Shown here in pieces: positions 21,177 to 32,291 of a DNA stretch of 64,000 nucleotides (position 1 is its first letter; each line of letters begins with the position of its first letter). Source of the DNA: Gonatopus flavifemur (Eukaryota > Arthropoda > Insecta > Hymenoptera > Dryinidae). The notes below the pieces were generated by a model. That model saw only the letters and a list, made by a program, of their open reading frames with translations. It searched no databases and was not told where the DNA came from. The position numbers were made by a program, and so were the translations under genes. The DNA lies in assembly GCA_018340375.1 (NCBI GenBank), contig JAFFJZ010000052.1, forward strand, positions 186,001 to 250,000, given 5' to 3'.

Positions 21177-21585
21177 CTATGTGCGTTTCGACTTGAGGGT
21201 TTGATAGAATCGGGATACGTTGAATATTATCCGTTGAATCCTGAATAGAGACGAGATATTTTCGATTAATTGTTCAACAACGCTATTCGTGGTATTGGCG
21301 ATCATATGGGCTACTGATACCAAGGTTGTCAAGGTCTTGAACTCGGGTATGTCCTTCATCTGAGTGGTATTGGTGACAGGCGAATGTAATGTTGGCTCTT
21401 GGAGAAAACCTGGCCCTTTCCACCAGGAGTTGTTTTCTTGCAAGAGATGAGGAAACAGGCCACGGGAAGCGATGTCAGCGAAATCCGATACGCCGTCCAC
21501 ATGCCATCAATGTGTGGCTGGTACGATTTCTAGTATTCGGGTGACGCGATTGGCCACGAAAGTTTCGAGTAGTTATCTGGATGTA
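21177..21585 (-). pseudogene. BEL/Pao pol fragment before integrase
   Basis: Minus-strand reading gives TFVANRV, then DFADIASRGLFPHLL and WWKGPGFL. These correspond to the BEL/Pao pol signature around NPADxxSRG and WWxGPxWL, located between RNase H and integrase. A stop and frame change interrupt it. No integrase core is recognisable downstream. Confidence 0.7.
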
Positions 21586-23727
21586 CGTAATCACACGAGA
21601 ACCACTCCGCTGTCGATGAAGCAGTATAATTTATGAGGTCGGAGTCTTTCTGAGAAGGCTGATATCAAAAATATGATAGAAGATAGAAGTTTCATTCCTT
21701 CTAACTCCAGTCTCGGGATAGATGTTTCCAAAGGAGCAGCTCTGCTTCTCGCCTTTAATTAATGAATCTTATGAATCTCTACAGGCTGTTCGTCGAGTTC
21801 TATGCGCAAATATTTGCAACCTGCATAACCCCTCTCGCTTACATCTCAGAATCCAACTAATGGATAGATTGCGGAGTGAGTGATATCTAATGATCGAGGG
21901 ATGAGAATATTTTCCGAATATCCGAGCTTAGAATGGAATGACCCAAGTGGAAATGGGAACTCATCACTACCTAGTTATGGGCTAATCGGTTTTGATACTA
22001 TATCAACACTGACTAGTAATTTTAGATCGTGAAGAGGCATGAATGTAACGCTTATATGTCCCAGTGACTGGCTCAGATTAACCATCCAGCAGCGAGATAG
22101 AAGAATATGCACAGGTGTCAAACAGTTTTGATTATATTGAAATTGAGAGAATAAAAGATTTATTTTCAGCCATTGCCACTGATAGAGAGATCAGAGAGAA
22201 TCTGGATCCTTATAAAGTTTGATAACCACAGATGGATTGAAATATTCCAAGTATTACTGAAAAACGCTCACTCGGCGATGAGTTTCGATCCTGGGTCCCA
22301 CGGATGATGAGCCAGATACGTTGTCCACTGAGCCAACCCTACCTTGACATATATCAGAGCATAATTTCTCATTTTTTATGTATATTCTAAGGATGAAATG
22401 ACATTTCTGCTATTAATGCGAATTAAAATCAAGTAAACTGTGAGAACACAAAAATAACTACACTGTTCGCATAATTTGAAAATTTGTATTCAAAGACATA
22501 ACATTATTTCACATTTCATCTGTTACCAATATTCATTGCATAGCCTCTTTGTGCTCACTAGATGGTATATTTGTGACAGCAAAGTCACAAAGTCTTCGAT
22601 AATTTTTACCAACTGTCTACTAGTAGTCAGTATTTGGTAATTGACGAACGATTACTTGAATGACCTAACCTCACATCTCTCGTGGATAAAATTCAACTCT
22701 CCAGTGACAAGTCAATTGCTAGATGATATTTTCAATGCAACACGATGTTGTTCATCACCAGAACTAAATACATCGAAACCCTGGCGAAAAAACGGCGTGC
22801 ACATAAAGTTCAAACAGCGTACTAATAACACAGTAAAAAGTAAAACTTACTTCGAACCTTAATATCAGCTTGTTTTAAGATGCAGCCAAAACTAGCCCTA
22901 TTTCAGCTGAAAATGAGCATCCAAAACAAATGCCGACACAATGGAAAAGACTGAATTTCAGTCAAGTTTTCAAGTAAGATGCAGCCACTTTCAGTCGGAC
23001 TTTTTACAGTGAACGTGATTCTGGCCAATATACGTTCAATGCACGCTTACTTCAATATAAGCGTGAGTACAGCGTGCATGAACGCTTCTCTTCACGCTCG
23101 ATCCACGCTCAACTGCGCCAATTGACTCTTAATACACTCTCATGTGACGGTAATAACACTCCTATGCGACGCTCCAAATGCACGCTTTATTTTCACCAGG
23201 GAAGGAGTAATCAATCATAAACGCTAACTAGTCAACGAAAGTGGTTACTTGTCATGATTTTGATGTTTTACAACCCCCTCTGTCTCCAAAATTACCTTTG
23301 CAATTGTGAACTAATATCCACCGAATAATTGAGAGAAGAAACATAACGGCACATTTATAATCGTAATCGATTGGCTAGTGATGATGAAGAAATTCGATAT
23401 ATTTTCATCATTTGACAATGCCATCGATAACTAGAATAATGTAGACAATCATGAGCCAATGGTTAGATGACGTACCATGAAAACACATAACCTCACTTTT
23501 TCATGGACGTATAATAGCAACTGGCCCATGATGAGATGATGACTGAGCAATGTCTTTCTCGTGATACAGCGACATCTATAACTACGATTCCAATGGTTGA
23601 AGAGGGGCTATATGACAAATACTGGGCAGGGATACTAGCTAGTGATGAATAATGAACATTGATTATGAGGAATGATTGAGCTACCTGTGAAAAAATAGTC
23701 ACTAGTACATATCTCAGATAGGCTAGT
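21586..23727. other. Decayed DNA within BEL/Pao, one tRNA-like patch
   Basis: No convincing pol blocks are visible here. At 22262-22345 the minus strand reads ggttggctcagtggacaacg followed about 25 nt later by ggatcgaaactc, resembling Pol III A and B boxes; it could be a decayed tRNA or SINE head, but the acceptor stem does not close. A 73-codon plus ORF (22641-22862) has no known motif. Confidence 0.3.
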
Positions 23728-23937
23728 TCAATTTCTACTCAGGGAGGCCCAGGATGTGGTGATCTCGTGTAGTAGTGGATCATCCCATCCAACACTGATG
23801 GTCCAAACCTCTGGGATGAGGGCTTCCATCCAGGATGTTACTGGCGACAGATATCCTATGATATCAAAAATTTGGGCGACTTGCGAAAGTATCCCGCGTA
23901 TCAGCTTGTAATTTTGGCCCTGTACACAAGAAATCAT
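23728..23937 (-). pseudogene. BEL/Pao pol, RT-RNase H connection
   Basis: The frame reads ILSQVAQIFDIIGYLSPV and VGWDDPLLHEITTSW. The pattern of ALFDPLGxLSPV followed by WDDPLP is a hallmark of BEL/Pao pol just after the reverse transcriptase palm. Directly upstream the YxDD region is missing, so a deletion removed roughly 200-300 codons. Confidence 0.75.
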
Positions 23938-23949
23938 TCAACGATGTAG

Positions 23950-24330
23950 AAGTGTCGCTCTCTGCGCTGGTATTGAATACCACACGAACTTTTGTGCTGA
24001 CGCAGTGATGCCAGCATTTGGTTGACCGAGTCGATTTCCCCCCTCCACCACGCTGTATACAATCAAATTTCTTTTGTCGGAGGTTTGATTGTGTGTGTGA
24101 CATTTCTATACGGACAGATGTGATCGAGAGGGAAAATCGACTCGGTCGACCAAATGCTGGCATCACTGCTGACGCTGTCTCGGACAACTGCATCATGCGT
24201 CATTAAATACTCAAAGTTGAAGGATGCGATTTGCATATGTCCTTGGGTCACATAATCTTGTGACTTCTCGTTGTAGCTATCTCGTAGCTGAGGATTTGAG
24301 GACATTGGAGCCTACGTTCAAGATTGACAA
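23950..24330 (-). pseudogene. BEL/Pao reverse transcriptase fragment, interrupted by a MITE
   Basis: Blocks NPQLRDSYNE, DYVTQGHM and THDAVVRDSVS are followed, after the MITE at 24004-24167, by TKVRVVFNTSAESDTSTSLN, the conserved KxRVVFDxSA region of BEL/Pao reverse transcriptase. Removing the MITE and one copy of its 8-bp duplication leaves the reading frame continuous. Confidence 0.75.
24004..24167. mobile_element. hAT-type MITE, 164 bp, in BEL/Pao RT
   Basis: The ends agtgatgccagcatttgg and ccaaatgctggcatcact are inverse copies continuing for about 38 bp with one or two changes. They are flanked by identical 8-bp sequences GCTGACGC at 23996-24003 and 24168-24175, the duplication length of hAT elements. 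No coding capacity. Confidence 0.85.
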
Positions 24331-24528
24331 GAGTCATTCCATGTCAGTTCATCCAGCCATGACATCCACCACCTCGGATTTCTATGAAATTTTTTTCATC
24401 GAATCTTATCACCATTCTATCGACCAATCCAAACCCGTTTTTCTTCAAATCCCATACTTTTCGAGTTATGAAATGATGAAGTTTCGTGAGATTGCGTATC
24501 AACGCTCCCCGACAGACCACGCACCACG

Positions 24529-24566
24529 CACAGTGGGGCCAAATGCCAAAAAGCTGGTCAAAACCC
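24529..24566 (+). repeat. Transib left terminus, RSS-like
   Basis: Heptamer CACAGTG (24529-24535), 22-nt spacer (24536-24557), then TCAAAACCC (24558-24566), which matches the V(D)J nonamer ACAAAAACC at seven of nine positions. The inverted copy is at 30153-30190. Confidence 0.8.
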
Positions 24567-25119
24567 CAAAAATGAAGTTTGTAGTTGGGAATATTTGACC
24601 CTTGGGATGAGTAAGGTGATGTCCCAAGTATTGGAATTCTGATATAAGAAGATCGGATCCCCTCCCCCTGCCCTTGTGTACCAGTTGCAAAATACCCTCC
24701 TTGAGGTATAATCCGCGTGATTGAAAGACAGTAAAATAACGAGCATGTTCAAAAAGACGCTGTGTCTCGAAAAATGAACCGATTCAACTTTTTCAAATCG
24801 GAGTCTATTACTGAAACTATGTAGAATACACTAGAAATTAAGAGAATATCAATTTGATGAGTGGAAAATACTGACAGAGCAATGATTGGATGTAATTTCT
24901 ATATCTATAAATGAGAAAATGTGTTTGGTTTTTGAAGGAATAGTAGAGAATTACGCAAAATTACGTCGTTTAACTTATTGGAGGTGGTAGATGGGACTCT
25001 TACCTAAACATCAGAAAAAAAAACGGCTGCCCATGTCTGCCCCTAAGCAATTCCGCCATGTTTTTGTGCAGGAAATCACAAAAAATTAGACGGAGCGATG
25101 AGGAGTCCTTAGATCCGTC

Positions 25120-25595
25120 TGAAACTTGATATGCAGAAGTTTGTGGGGTCGCTGATTATGAATCCGTTGTGTTCATTCCGGAATTCAAAATGGCGGATCC
25201 AATATGGCGGACGAAAATTGAAAGAAATCATCGGATTTCCTTTAAATTCGTTACCCAGGGGTTTCTGAGGTCGCTGATTACGAATCCGTTGTTTGAATTT
25301 CAAAATTCAGAATGACGGATCCAATATGGCGGATGAAAATTGAAAAAATCATCGGATTGCCTTCAAACTCGGTACCCTGAGGTTTTTAAGGTCGCTGATT
25401 CCGAATCCGGTGTCTGAATTCCGGAATTCAGAATGGCGGGTCCAGTTTGGCAGAAAAAAATTGAGAAAATCATCAGATTTCCTTCAAACTCGGTATCCAG
25501 GGTTTTGTGGGGTCATTGATTACGAATCAGTTGTCAAATTCCAAGAATCAAAGATAGCGTATCTAATATGGTGGACACAAAACTCAGAATTCAGT
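25120..25595 (+). repeat. Transib subterminal array, 122-bp unit (left)
   Basis: Four units at about 122-bp spacing, each with ggtcgctgattacgaatcc (first at about 25147, slightly varied) and ggcggatccaatatggcgga. The inverse array is at 29195-30125. Reading frames across these units are by-products of the repeat. Confidence 0.85.
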
Positions 25596-26045
25596 AGATT
25601 CGCTTTGAATTTTATCTCAACGTTAGTATGTGTTTTATTTCCAGTGTACATTTGCTGCACGAGGAAAACTGTATGAGATTGATTACCATTCGTTTTTCTT
25701 CTCATCGCGGGCTTAGGGTACACAAAAGCCAGAAATCATTGATATTTAGGAAGATGATGGACCATTGAGAGAAAAACAGTATTGCTGCAGAATATTCGTA
25801 GTGAATTTACTATGAGTTGATGAATTCACTATGGGAAATGACAATAAAACTACCGACATTTAGTATTATTACTACGAATTTTTGGTAACTTCACTGCTAA
25901 CATTCTTCAGCGATGCTCTTTTTCCCTAAAGTAACCGTCATTTTCCTAAATGTTTATAAATGTCATTCAAGTATTGATATCTCTTTTCTTTTCGTGAACT
26001 GAATCATGACTCGCGATTTGGTGATCGTTCTTATGTTAACCTATC

Positions 26046-26059
26046 GTTTCCATGGCAAC
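26046..26059 (+). promoter_or_regulatory. X-box-like palindrome upstream of Transib transposase
   Basis: GTTTCCATGGCAAC fits the RFX X-box consensus (GTTNCCATGGNAAC) at every fixed position. It lies about 400 bp before the transposase start codon, inside the element. Binding by an RFX factor is inference only. Confidence 0.35.
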
Positions 26060-26455
26060 GTGAATAGTTGGTTGTAATCGGTCTGATTTCAAATGGTGCT
26101 CATCACAATTGTGCAATAGCTGTCACCGAATTCTTACTCTTGCTAGTAATCGTTGCCGTAAACTTTTTTCCGCGTGCAAGTTTGGAGCTTGGTGAATATT
26201 TTTCGTTTTTTAAAATCATTCAATGTTAACATACAATTCCAAATGAGATGGATTCCGCTGCCATAGGTGGGTGTTTCAACAACCTATATTTTCTTAGTAC
26301 TTCAATTTGAACAGTTGACTGCAAAAAAAATTAGCTTAAGAGGGTTGAATCCAACCCAAGAAAATTAGGAAAATTTTTAGAAACACATGGGGTTTCTGTA
26401 GCGAATTTTATCGAATTCTACAACGTTTGTAGATTTCAAAGATCATTCAATATCT

Positions 26456-28956
26456 ATGACTCGGAGAGAGATGTACAATATTTTAAGGAGCAGTCCTCTA
26501 CCTACGTTGGATGAAAAGTTCACTTTCCTTCAAGGAAAAATCATCGAGATAACGTGTTGTCCGGATAACAAAACTACAGAGATCTCCAACCTTTCATCCA
26601 CTTTTAGATGTGTATTTAAAAAGAGATGGGAATCTTCTCAAAGGACCGAAGAACGATTTCTTCAAAATAATGAAGAATGGTTAAAACAAGTGGTAGTGTT
26701 TTGTACTTTCAGGAATCCCCATTCTGTAACTGTTCACACGCAAGTGGGAAGACCTCTGGTTGAATTCAACGAATGTTCAGAAAGAACGAAACGTAGGAAA
26801 ACGGAGAATAACAGAGTAAATACTCCTATCTCAGAGCTGTCTTACGCCACACAAATGTGTTTGAGAGCGTCTGAACAGATCGAAGCCGCAAAAATTGTAG
26901 AGGATGTTACATCTTCTGATCCTGAGCTTGCCAAAATGTATATGAAAGGTTATCAAACTTTCAAGCGAAATGAGCCAAAGATGTTGAATGATGAAGATGC
27001 TCTAGCTCTCCTAGTAGATGCCGAGCTCTCAAAACATCAGTACTGCTTATTGCGTGAAGCTGATCCGCAGAAATTTCCACCTAATAAAAAAATTCAACTG
27101 GCCAAACGCATGTGTTTCCCTGACAAGGAATTTATTCAAATAACAGAAACCTGCGCTGTTGTGCAACTACAAGCACTTCTTGATCACACAGCTACACGTA
27201 TTTTAAAGCTACAGAATTCGGTTTTGTCAACTTTATCTGATGAAGAGTTACAAAACCTGGTACTTATTTCCGAATGGGGGTTTGATGGGAGCTCTGGCCA
27301 CTCCTCATACAAACAAGCATATCAAAGTTCGGAAGCTAGTGATTCCGCTGTGTTCATTACTTCACTTGTGCCTCTCCGCCTACACTGCAATTCAAAAATA
27401 ATTTGGCAGAATCCAAGGCCATCATCAACCAGATTTTGTAGGCCAATCAAAATAGAGTTTGTGAAAGAATCAACTGAAGTTTCGGTTGCAGAGAAGCTAC
27501 GGGTTGATAATGAAATAGAAAATCTGAGGGCTACTTCTTTCAGAACTGATGAAAAACATGTTTCAGTGAAACATGAGATGATTTTTTCTATGGTGGACGG
27601 GAAGGTATGCAATGCCATAACTGAGACAACCTATACCCAGAAGTGCTATATATGTGGTGCCACATCTAAGGAATTCAACAAAATTGATGATATAGTATCC
27701 AGGCCGGTCAAAACCGAAAACTTCCAGTTTGGTTTGTCTTGTCTACACGGCTGGATACGATTTTTTGAGGGCCTCCTGCATTTGTCTTATAAGCTACCTA
27801 TTCAGAAGTGGCAAGCACGAAAACGAGATAAAGCTTTGGTGGAAGAACGAAAAAAGGTTGTACAGAAAAGTTTTAAAGAAAAATGTGGCCTCATTGTCGA
27901 TGTTCCTAAGCCAGGGTTTGGGAACTCAAATGATGGGAATACCGCTGGGCGATTTTTCGCACAACCCGAAGTTTCTGCCGAAATCACAAGGATGGATGTC
28001 AACCTAATACAACGACTTCATGTAGTATTAGCTACCGTTTCAAGTGGCCATGAAATAGACGTTGAAAAGTTTCGGAGTTACGCTTTAGACACGGCACGCT
28101 ACTACGCGACAAAATATCCGTGGTACCCAATGTCACCTACGATGCACAAGTTTTTGATCCACGGACCTGAAATCATTGCATCTGCTCTTCTACCTATAGG
28201 CCAATTGACTGAGGAAGCACAAGAGGCTCGTAATAAAGATTTTAAGAGGTGAAAATGATGTATATCACTTAATAATAGTCTATATTTGTCACAGTGGACT
28301 CGACACTTTGAAGGGGAACATTTGACTTCTCAAGTACTGCAATCAGTTTGATACATTGCACAATACGTTTTTGACTACTAGGCAAACTATATATTTATGG
28401 TAACCACGAGAATATATGTTCGCGAAGATTGTTTTGTTCTGGTGAGGAATTCGGGGAATTATGAACATTCATATACTTTTTTTTATTAATAAGCCACATT
28501 GTTCATCCTCTGGAAACATAAATTCATAGACTAGAAAACAATTTTGAGAATCATTTAAACTTATGAATTAGAGGATTTATTCAAAACTTTATACTGATGA
28601 CCCCAAAGTGCAGCTGCTTTTTGTTTTTCCTTGATTTTGCTTGTCATGTTGAGATCAAAAGCTTTAACGGTGTCGATGAATACATAATTATATTCAAATA
28701 TCTTAACAACATTCATTTCCAAAGGTACCGAGAGCATCACTCCAGGAAATGCAGTAGAGAAAAAACGAATGAAGACATTTTTAAATGGTTCCTTTTGAGT
28801 TCTGATCCAATGTTATCGAGTAAAAGACAGTTGCCCAAGAAAAAACTAAAGTTTCTCCCTAGAGACGTGTTCAGCCTGATCAAAACTCCGGATATACTTG
28901 ATAAAGACAACGTAACTTCCCCATTATCTTCCTCTGAGAGTGGAGAAGAAGACTGA
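26456..28956 (+). CDS. Transib transposase, RAG1-like, two exons
   Basis: Predicted exons 26456-28248 and 28725-28956 join in frame to about 674 aa. Exon 1 read alone ends at a TGA that overlaps a GT donor (28249-28250). It is related to the RAG1 core and is expected to bind and cut the element ends. Visible RAG1-like features: DGSSGH with Asp277 (like RAG1 D600); Cys397 and Cys400 in CYICGAT with His564 and His569 in MHKFLIHGPEII (the zinc-binding CxxC and HxxxxH pairs); NDGNTAGRFF; and AQEARNKDFKR with Glu590 (like E962). The second Asp (RAG1 D708) is not at the matching place, which reads LHGWIR. The C-terminus is acidic. The start is the first ATG after a stop-rich leader; an upstream non-coding exon is possible. 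No RAG2-like ORF is nearby. Confidence 0.88.
28249..28724 (+). other. Predicted intron in Transib transposase
   Basis: Donor AG|GTGAAAATG at 28249 and acceptor catttccaaag|G ending at 28724. Removal joins the end of exon 1 (NKDFKR) directly to YREHHSRKC in phase, exactly the order seen without interruption in the dimeric relative (ARNEDTEGCRRNN at about 49200 on the minus strand). The intron falls just after the catalytic Glu. Confidence 0.8.
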
Positions 28957-29194
28957 TCTGAGTAAAAAAAGTGTGGCAAAAGTAAAAACCATTACGATTT
29001 CAGTTTTTTATATTATTGTATATATTGTAAATGTATATATCTTTCGATTCAACACATTTGGTGTGTTAATATCATTCGATAATTATATTAATAATGATTC
29101 AATGTTGGAAATGATAATAATAATGATCATAATAGGAACAACAAAATGGGCCGTTTAGTTCTTGTTTAATATTAAGTTATGAATGAAGTTTTGA

Positions 29195-30125
29195 TTTTTG
29201 GCATCCGCCATCCTGAATTTCGGAATTCTGACAACGGATTCGTGATCAGCGATCCCGAAAACCCCTGGGTACCGAGTTTGAAGGGAATCCGATGATTTTT
29301 ACAATTTTCGTCCGCTATATTGGGTCCGTTATTTTGAATTCTGAATTTCAGACCGTGGATTCGTAATCAGCGACCACAGAAACCCCTAAGTACCGAGTTT
29401 GAAGAAAATGGGATGATTTTCTTAATTTTTGTCCACCATATTGGATCCGCCATTCTGAATTTCAAAAGTTTGACAACGGATTCGTGATTGGTGACCCCAA
29501 AAACTCCTGGATGCCGAGTTTGAAGGAAATCCGATGATCTTCTCGATTTTATTCCACCATATTGGATCCGCCATTTTGAATTTCGAAATGCAGACAACGG
29601 ATTTGTAATCAGCGACCCCAAAAATCCCTGGGTACCCAATTTGACAAGAATCCGATAATTTTCTCAATTTTCGTCCGCCAAATTGGATTCGCCATTCTGA
29701 ATTTGGGAACTCAGACAGCGGATTCGTAATCAGCGACCCCGAAAACCCCTGATCACCAAATTTGAAAAAAATCCGATGATTTCTCTCAATTTTCGTCCAC
29801 CATATTGGATCCGCCATTTTGAATTTCGAAATGAGAACAACGGATCCGTAATCAGCGACCCCAAAAACCGTTGGGTACCCAATTTGAGGAGAATCCGATG
29901 ATTTTTAAAATTTTCGTCCGCCATATTGGATTCGCCATCCTGAATTTTGGAACTCAAACAGCAGATTCGTAATCAGCGACCCCAAAAACCCCCGATCACC
30001 AAGTTTGAAGAAAATCCGATGGTTCCTCTCAATTTTCGTCCGCCATATTGGATCCGCCATTTTGAATTTTGAAATTCTGACAACGGATTCGTAATCAGTG
30101 ACCCCATAAACTTCCCGAGTACGAA
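29195..30125 (-). repeat. Transib subterminal array, 122-bp unit (right, inverted)
   Basis: Eight cores reading ggattcgtaatcagcgaccc or close variants occur near 29236, 29358, 29479, 29600, 29720, 29842, 29965 and 30085, that is every 121-123 bp. Between them lie aattttcgtccgccatattg and ggatccgccattttgaattt. Same unit as 25120-25595 in opposite orientation; the right array is about twice as long. Confidence 0.88.
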
Positions 30126-30152
30126 GTCGCAAGCGAATTTGAGAGCCCCTCA

Positions 30153-30190
30153 TAATTTTGTCCAGCTTTTTGGCATTTGGCCCCACTGTG
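30153..30190 (-). repeat. Transib right terminus, RSS-like
   Basis: Read inward on the minus strand: CACAGTG (30190-30184), 22-nt spacer, ACAAAATTA (30161-30153). The spacer is identical to that of the left end. The nonamer-like block matches ACAAAAACC at six of nine positions. Confidence 0.8.
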
Positions 30191-30423
30191 CCACGTGACA
30201 AAAATTGCGATAACTTTTGATCCAAATGGTATTTCATGCTCAAAATTATACGAGAGTCTCGTGGGGATATTTGAATCCGGGAAATACACGTTTCATCACT
30301 TTGGATTCATTGTGAGGGGGTTCTCAACGCAGACTTTATGAGCTTTTGACCATCTGGACGGGTAATTTTCAAATTCATATTTCGGGGTAAGGCGCAGCAG
30401 CTACAGGACTGTTTTTTTTCATA

Positions 30424-30793
30424 CACGGAGAAAGAGGAATTCGCTGTGGCAGCGAAATCTACTTTTGCTGGGTTCCTTTTGCCAGAGCAGCAAATTTTTT
30501 GCTGTGACAGCAAACTATTTGCTGTTCCAGCAATCTTGTTAGCTGCGACAGCGAATTTTTAGCTGTGGCAGCAAAAAATGTTTGCTATCCCAGCAAAATT
30601 TGTTTGCTATTCTATATATAATACTGAAAATTCGCTGGCGGAGCAAACATTTTACGCTGCTACAGCTAAAAAATGGCTGTCGTAGCTAACACGATTGCTG
30701 TTATAGCAAATTTTTAGCTAGGTCAGCAAAAAATTCTGCTATTCTATATATAATACCTCGATTTGCTGCGTCAGCAAATTTTTTCTCTCCGTG
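30424..30793. mobile_element. MITE, TA-flanked, copy 1 (in foldback left arm)
   Basis: Termini cacggaga and tctccgtg, flanked by TA on both sides (30422-30423 and 30794-30795). The sister arm at about 35310 lacks it. The interior is dominated by short palindromes of the form GCTG-N3-CAGC. Nearly identical to 32843-33213. No ORF of its own; a Tc1/mariner-type transposase could mobilise it. Confidence 0.85.
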
Positions 30794-31540
30794 TATGGAA
30801 GTTAAAGATGCCCGCTTTGAGAATATGATGAGAAAAATCTGGTTTTTTGATCGCACCCATGGTTTTTTCAATTTTTCATCATTTTGCGTCATGATTTACG
30901 TTTTGATATTGTGCGATCACCTGTTTCTTATCCATGAACCTGGAAAACGATCGTATATTTCGAATATTCACGTATACAAGGGTTATTAGAAAATTTGAAT
31001 CCGATTTCAAAATGGAGAATCCAAAAATCACGAAGCAAACATAACAAAAAAAATTGATGAAGTGAGTGAAAAATCCGCACAGTGTACACTGAGGAAAGTG
31101 AACTGTAACCATTACCATGCGAGAATAGTAGTTGAATGACTGAATCAGGTTATTTGGTATCCATCTTCATGTAAATGGTAACCATCCCCATGTGCATGAA
31201 CATTGCTAAGATTCTCTATAGTATCCGAAACCAAATCCGCGAAGTTGTCCCCCAATTACTATTTGTACATAGTAATCATTACATTCCACTTTTCTCAGTG
31301 TAGGGGGTCAAAAATCGATAATCCGTGTAGGAGTTCTAAAGATTTCAGTCTTCCTAACACAACTGGATTAATTTAAAGGAGTGAGACAAATAATGTTTTC
31401 TATCAAATTTTATTTTAATTGGTCTAAGAGGGAAAAAAAAACACGTGTCCTGACTACGAATGTATAATGTAATATGGAAAATCAGATTTTAATTCACATT
31501 CGACAAAGCAACTCAGTGAATATCCATTAGATGAAAACCA

Positions 31541-31903
31541 ATGACACAAATTTCAGATATTTTTACATTTTTCTCAACAAAACGTATTAGTTTGGATGAA
31601 CACTTCAGCACCTTGTTCAATTTTTGTGGTGATAATCCATCTACCAAGATGTCTGACATTGGTGTGAACCATTATATTGCTTGCACTCATGATAAACATT
31701 GGTTTTTTGGTTTAGTTTCATCTAAGAATGAAGAAGAAGGTGATGCTCAAGTGAAATTTCTACCCTTCGGCCTAATTCGGCCCTTCTCCATCTTTCTACT
31801 GGCCATCAAAGGAAGACATTTGTTGGATCCCTATATGCGACATCATTTCATGTGTCAACCCACCGGCCACAAAGGCATCCGAGAGAATGTATTATTTTTC
31901 TAA
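31541..31903 (+). pseudogene. K-family transposon ORF, C-terminal fragment
   Basis: The frame contains NHYIACTHDKHWFFGLVSS followed by VKFLPFGLIRPFS. This resembles the C-terminal block YVACxYDxxWWIGxV followed by KFMHPxGPxxSF found in an unnamed arthropod transposon ORF family (K here). It sits in the unique centre of the foldback element, starting at the end of the left arm. The N-terminal and catalytic parts are absent, so the copy cannot be functional. Confidence 0.4.
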
Positions 31904-32291
31904 GGAGGCGGTTAATTCGACTAATATTAACTGCAATAGAATACTGAAAAAAACACGACATCGTCAATGAGTTATCGACAGTTTCTTAGAGACACTAGTC
32001 TTGCATCACATTACTGGAAATTTTACTTCTTGACCTATCGTTATTCTGATGACTTGATATTTCTATAACAAGTGAGTACAGAACACTGAAGGTTTCCGAC
32101 ACTGATGGAATTATTTTGATTGAATATGCATTACAGCCTAATGTCGGTTTTGGTCTTATTGTGTGATAAAGGCAGTCTCATAGTAGTAGAGCTTATTTGC
32201 GGATGTTCCTGTATTTTGATGAATAGTGTAAGAATATCTGAAATTCGTGTCATTGGTTTTCATCTAATGAATCATCATGAAGTAATCAGTC

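Larger units (their letters stand above)
24529..30190 (+). mobile_element. Complete Transib (RAG1-like) transposon, 5662 bp
   Basis: Both ends start CACAGTGGGGCC and share 29 identical bases (cacagtggggccaaatgcc, then aaaaagctgg). Identical 5-bp flanks CCACG lie at 24524-24528 and 30191-30195; Transib elements make GC-rich 5-bp duplications. The interior holds a RAG1-like transposase gene on the plus strand and inverted subterminal arrays of a 122-bp unit. The sister arm of the host foldback element (35300-35720) carries the same sequence without the insertion and with one CCACG (read CGTGG at 35535-35539), proving the boundaries. Confidence 0.93.

Noticed and set aside
22262..22345. tRNA gene
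   Set aside because: A- and B-box-like text is present but acceptor and D stems do not pair; noted only as a tRNA-like patch.
23493..23702. Minus ORF with FSQVAQSF, resembling the BEL/Pao ILSQVAQIF block
   Set aside because: Similarity stops after a few residues and the following WDDP-type block is missing, so it is probably chance.
24524..30195. Possible RAG2-like partner gene in the Transib
   Set aside because: No Kelch-type or other long ORF occurs in the element besides the RAG1-like one.
29367..30243. Several overlapping minus-strand ORFs up to 131 codons
   Set aside because: They are translations of the 122-bp tandem units (repeating MADPIWW, GRKL and similar); the periodicity explains them and no codon-level conservation is seen.
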